In this document: positions 27,479 through 27,599 of the stretch, piece after piece
How positions within the stretch are numbered: the first letter of the stretch is position 1
Layout of the letters: each line of letters starts with the position of its first letter
DNA from: Bacillota bacterium
GTDB taxonomy: Bacteria; Bacillota; Clostridia; Christensenellales; Aristaeellaceae
NCBI GenBank assembly: GCA_023402355.1
Contig: JAEXCG010000186.1
Coordinates: forward strand, 1 to 27,599
Reading direction: 5' to 3'
Length of the DNA: 27,599 nucleotides
Notes under the pieces: generated by a model
What the model was told of the DNA's origin: nothing
Database searches by the model: none
What the model saw: the letters and a program-made list of their open reading frames with translations, nothing else
Made by a program: the position numbers and the translations under genes

Positions 27479-27510
27479 GCAGCCGCATTTCGTGTATTTA
27501 TACCAAATTA

Positions 27511-27538
27511 TTGACTACATCCATGCCGTTCATATGAT
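27511..27538 (+). promoter_or_regulatory. Candidate divergent promoter toward the right edge
   Basis: TTGACT (27511-27516), a 16-base spacer and TATGAT (27533-27538) form a plausible plus-strand promoter for a gene beyond the window. The last 60 bases hold no recognisable start with a ribosome site. A minus-strand frame ending in TAA at about 27499 is also open to the edge, but its AT-rich third positions argue against coding. Confidence 0.4.
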
Positions 27539-27563
27539 TTCTGCTGTATGTTTTCATCGTTTT

Positions 27564-27577
27564 TGCGAACGCTTTCC
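27564..27577. promoter_or_regulatory. Candidate catabolite-response (cre-like) palindrome
   Basis: TGCGAACGCTTTCC resembles the cre consensus TGNAARCGNWWNCA with two mismatches and a central CG. It would lie just downstream of the plus-strand promoter at 27511-27538. LacI-family binding is suggested only by pattern. Confidence 0.25.
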
Positions 27578-27599
27578 ATAATTCCCGAAGCGTCGCCCG

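Overview
The window (27.6 kb, clearly G+C-rich) looks like a chromosomal segment of a high-G+C member of the Clostridia (Bacillota). The reasons are a remB-gyrB-gyrA cluster, strong AGGAGG-type ribosome sites, TATAAT-type promoters, two CUT1 sugar-type ABC importers with no ATPase of their own, and YesM/YesN- and YtdP-like regulators. A closer placement (for example Christensenellales-like) is only a guess. No rRNA, tRNA, CRISPR array, transposase, integrase or phage gene was seen. No gene-free stretch exceeds about 220 bases. Most genes lie on the minus strand; only the AraC-type regulator and mnmG are on plus.

Layout, left to right. (1) 1-3991: remB-gyrB-gyrA, transcribed leftward from a near-consensus promoter; gyrA runs off the left edge. 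(2) 4087-11171: a carbohydrate locus. LplB-like and LplC-like permeases, a secreted solute-binding protein and a cytoplasmic Asp-box (sialidase-superfamily) protein form a leftward operon. It is divergent from a membrane-anchored AraC-family regulator, and an inverted repeat sits exactly midway between the two divergent -35 boxes. (3) 11187-13675: a two-gene leftward operon, a large GT-C-like polytopic membrane protein and a YdeI-family protein. (4) 13690-15682: mnmG alone on the plus strand. (5) 15701-17754: a guanine-deaminase-like CDA enzyme and a radical SAM protein with a Cys-rich tail, each apparently its own unit. (6) 17852-23679: a tight leftward operon of glycerophosphodiester phosphodiesterase (GDPD1), YesM-like histidine kinase, YesN-like response regulator, alpha/beta-hydrolase and TauE/SafE permease. 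(7) 23705-27478: a second leftward operon of a divergent GDPD (GDPD2), UgpA-like and UgpE-like permeases and a secreted solute-binding protein.

How the genes may work together. Regions 6 and 7 together resemble a Ugp-type glycerophosphodiester (or related polyol-phosphodiester) scavenging system: importer, two phosphodiesterases, an esterase, an anion permease and a two-component sensor. This is the best candidate here for an undescribed variant system. The substrate is inferred only from the phosphodiesterases. Region 2 is a glycan import and processing locus under a one-component membrane sensor. Both importers would need an ATPase encoded elsewhere (MsmX-like sharing). Both binding proteins have signal peptides ending in A-x-A and lack a convincing lipobox.
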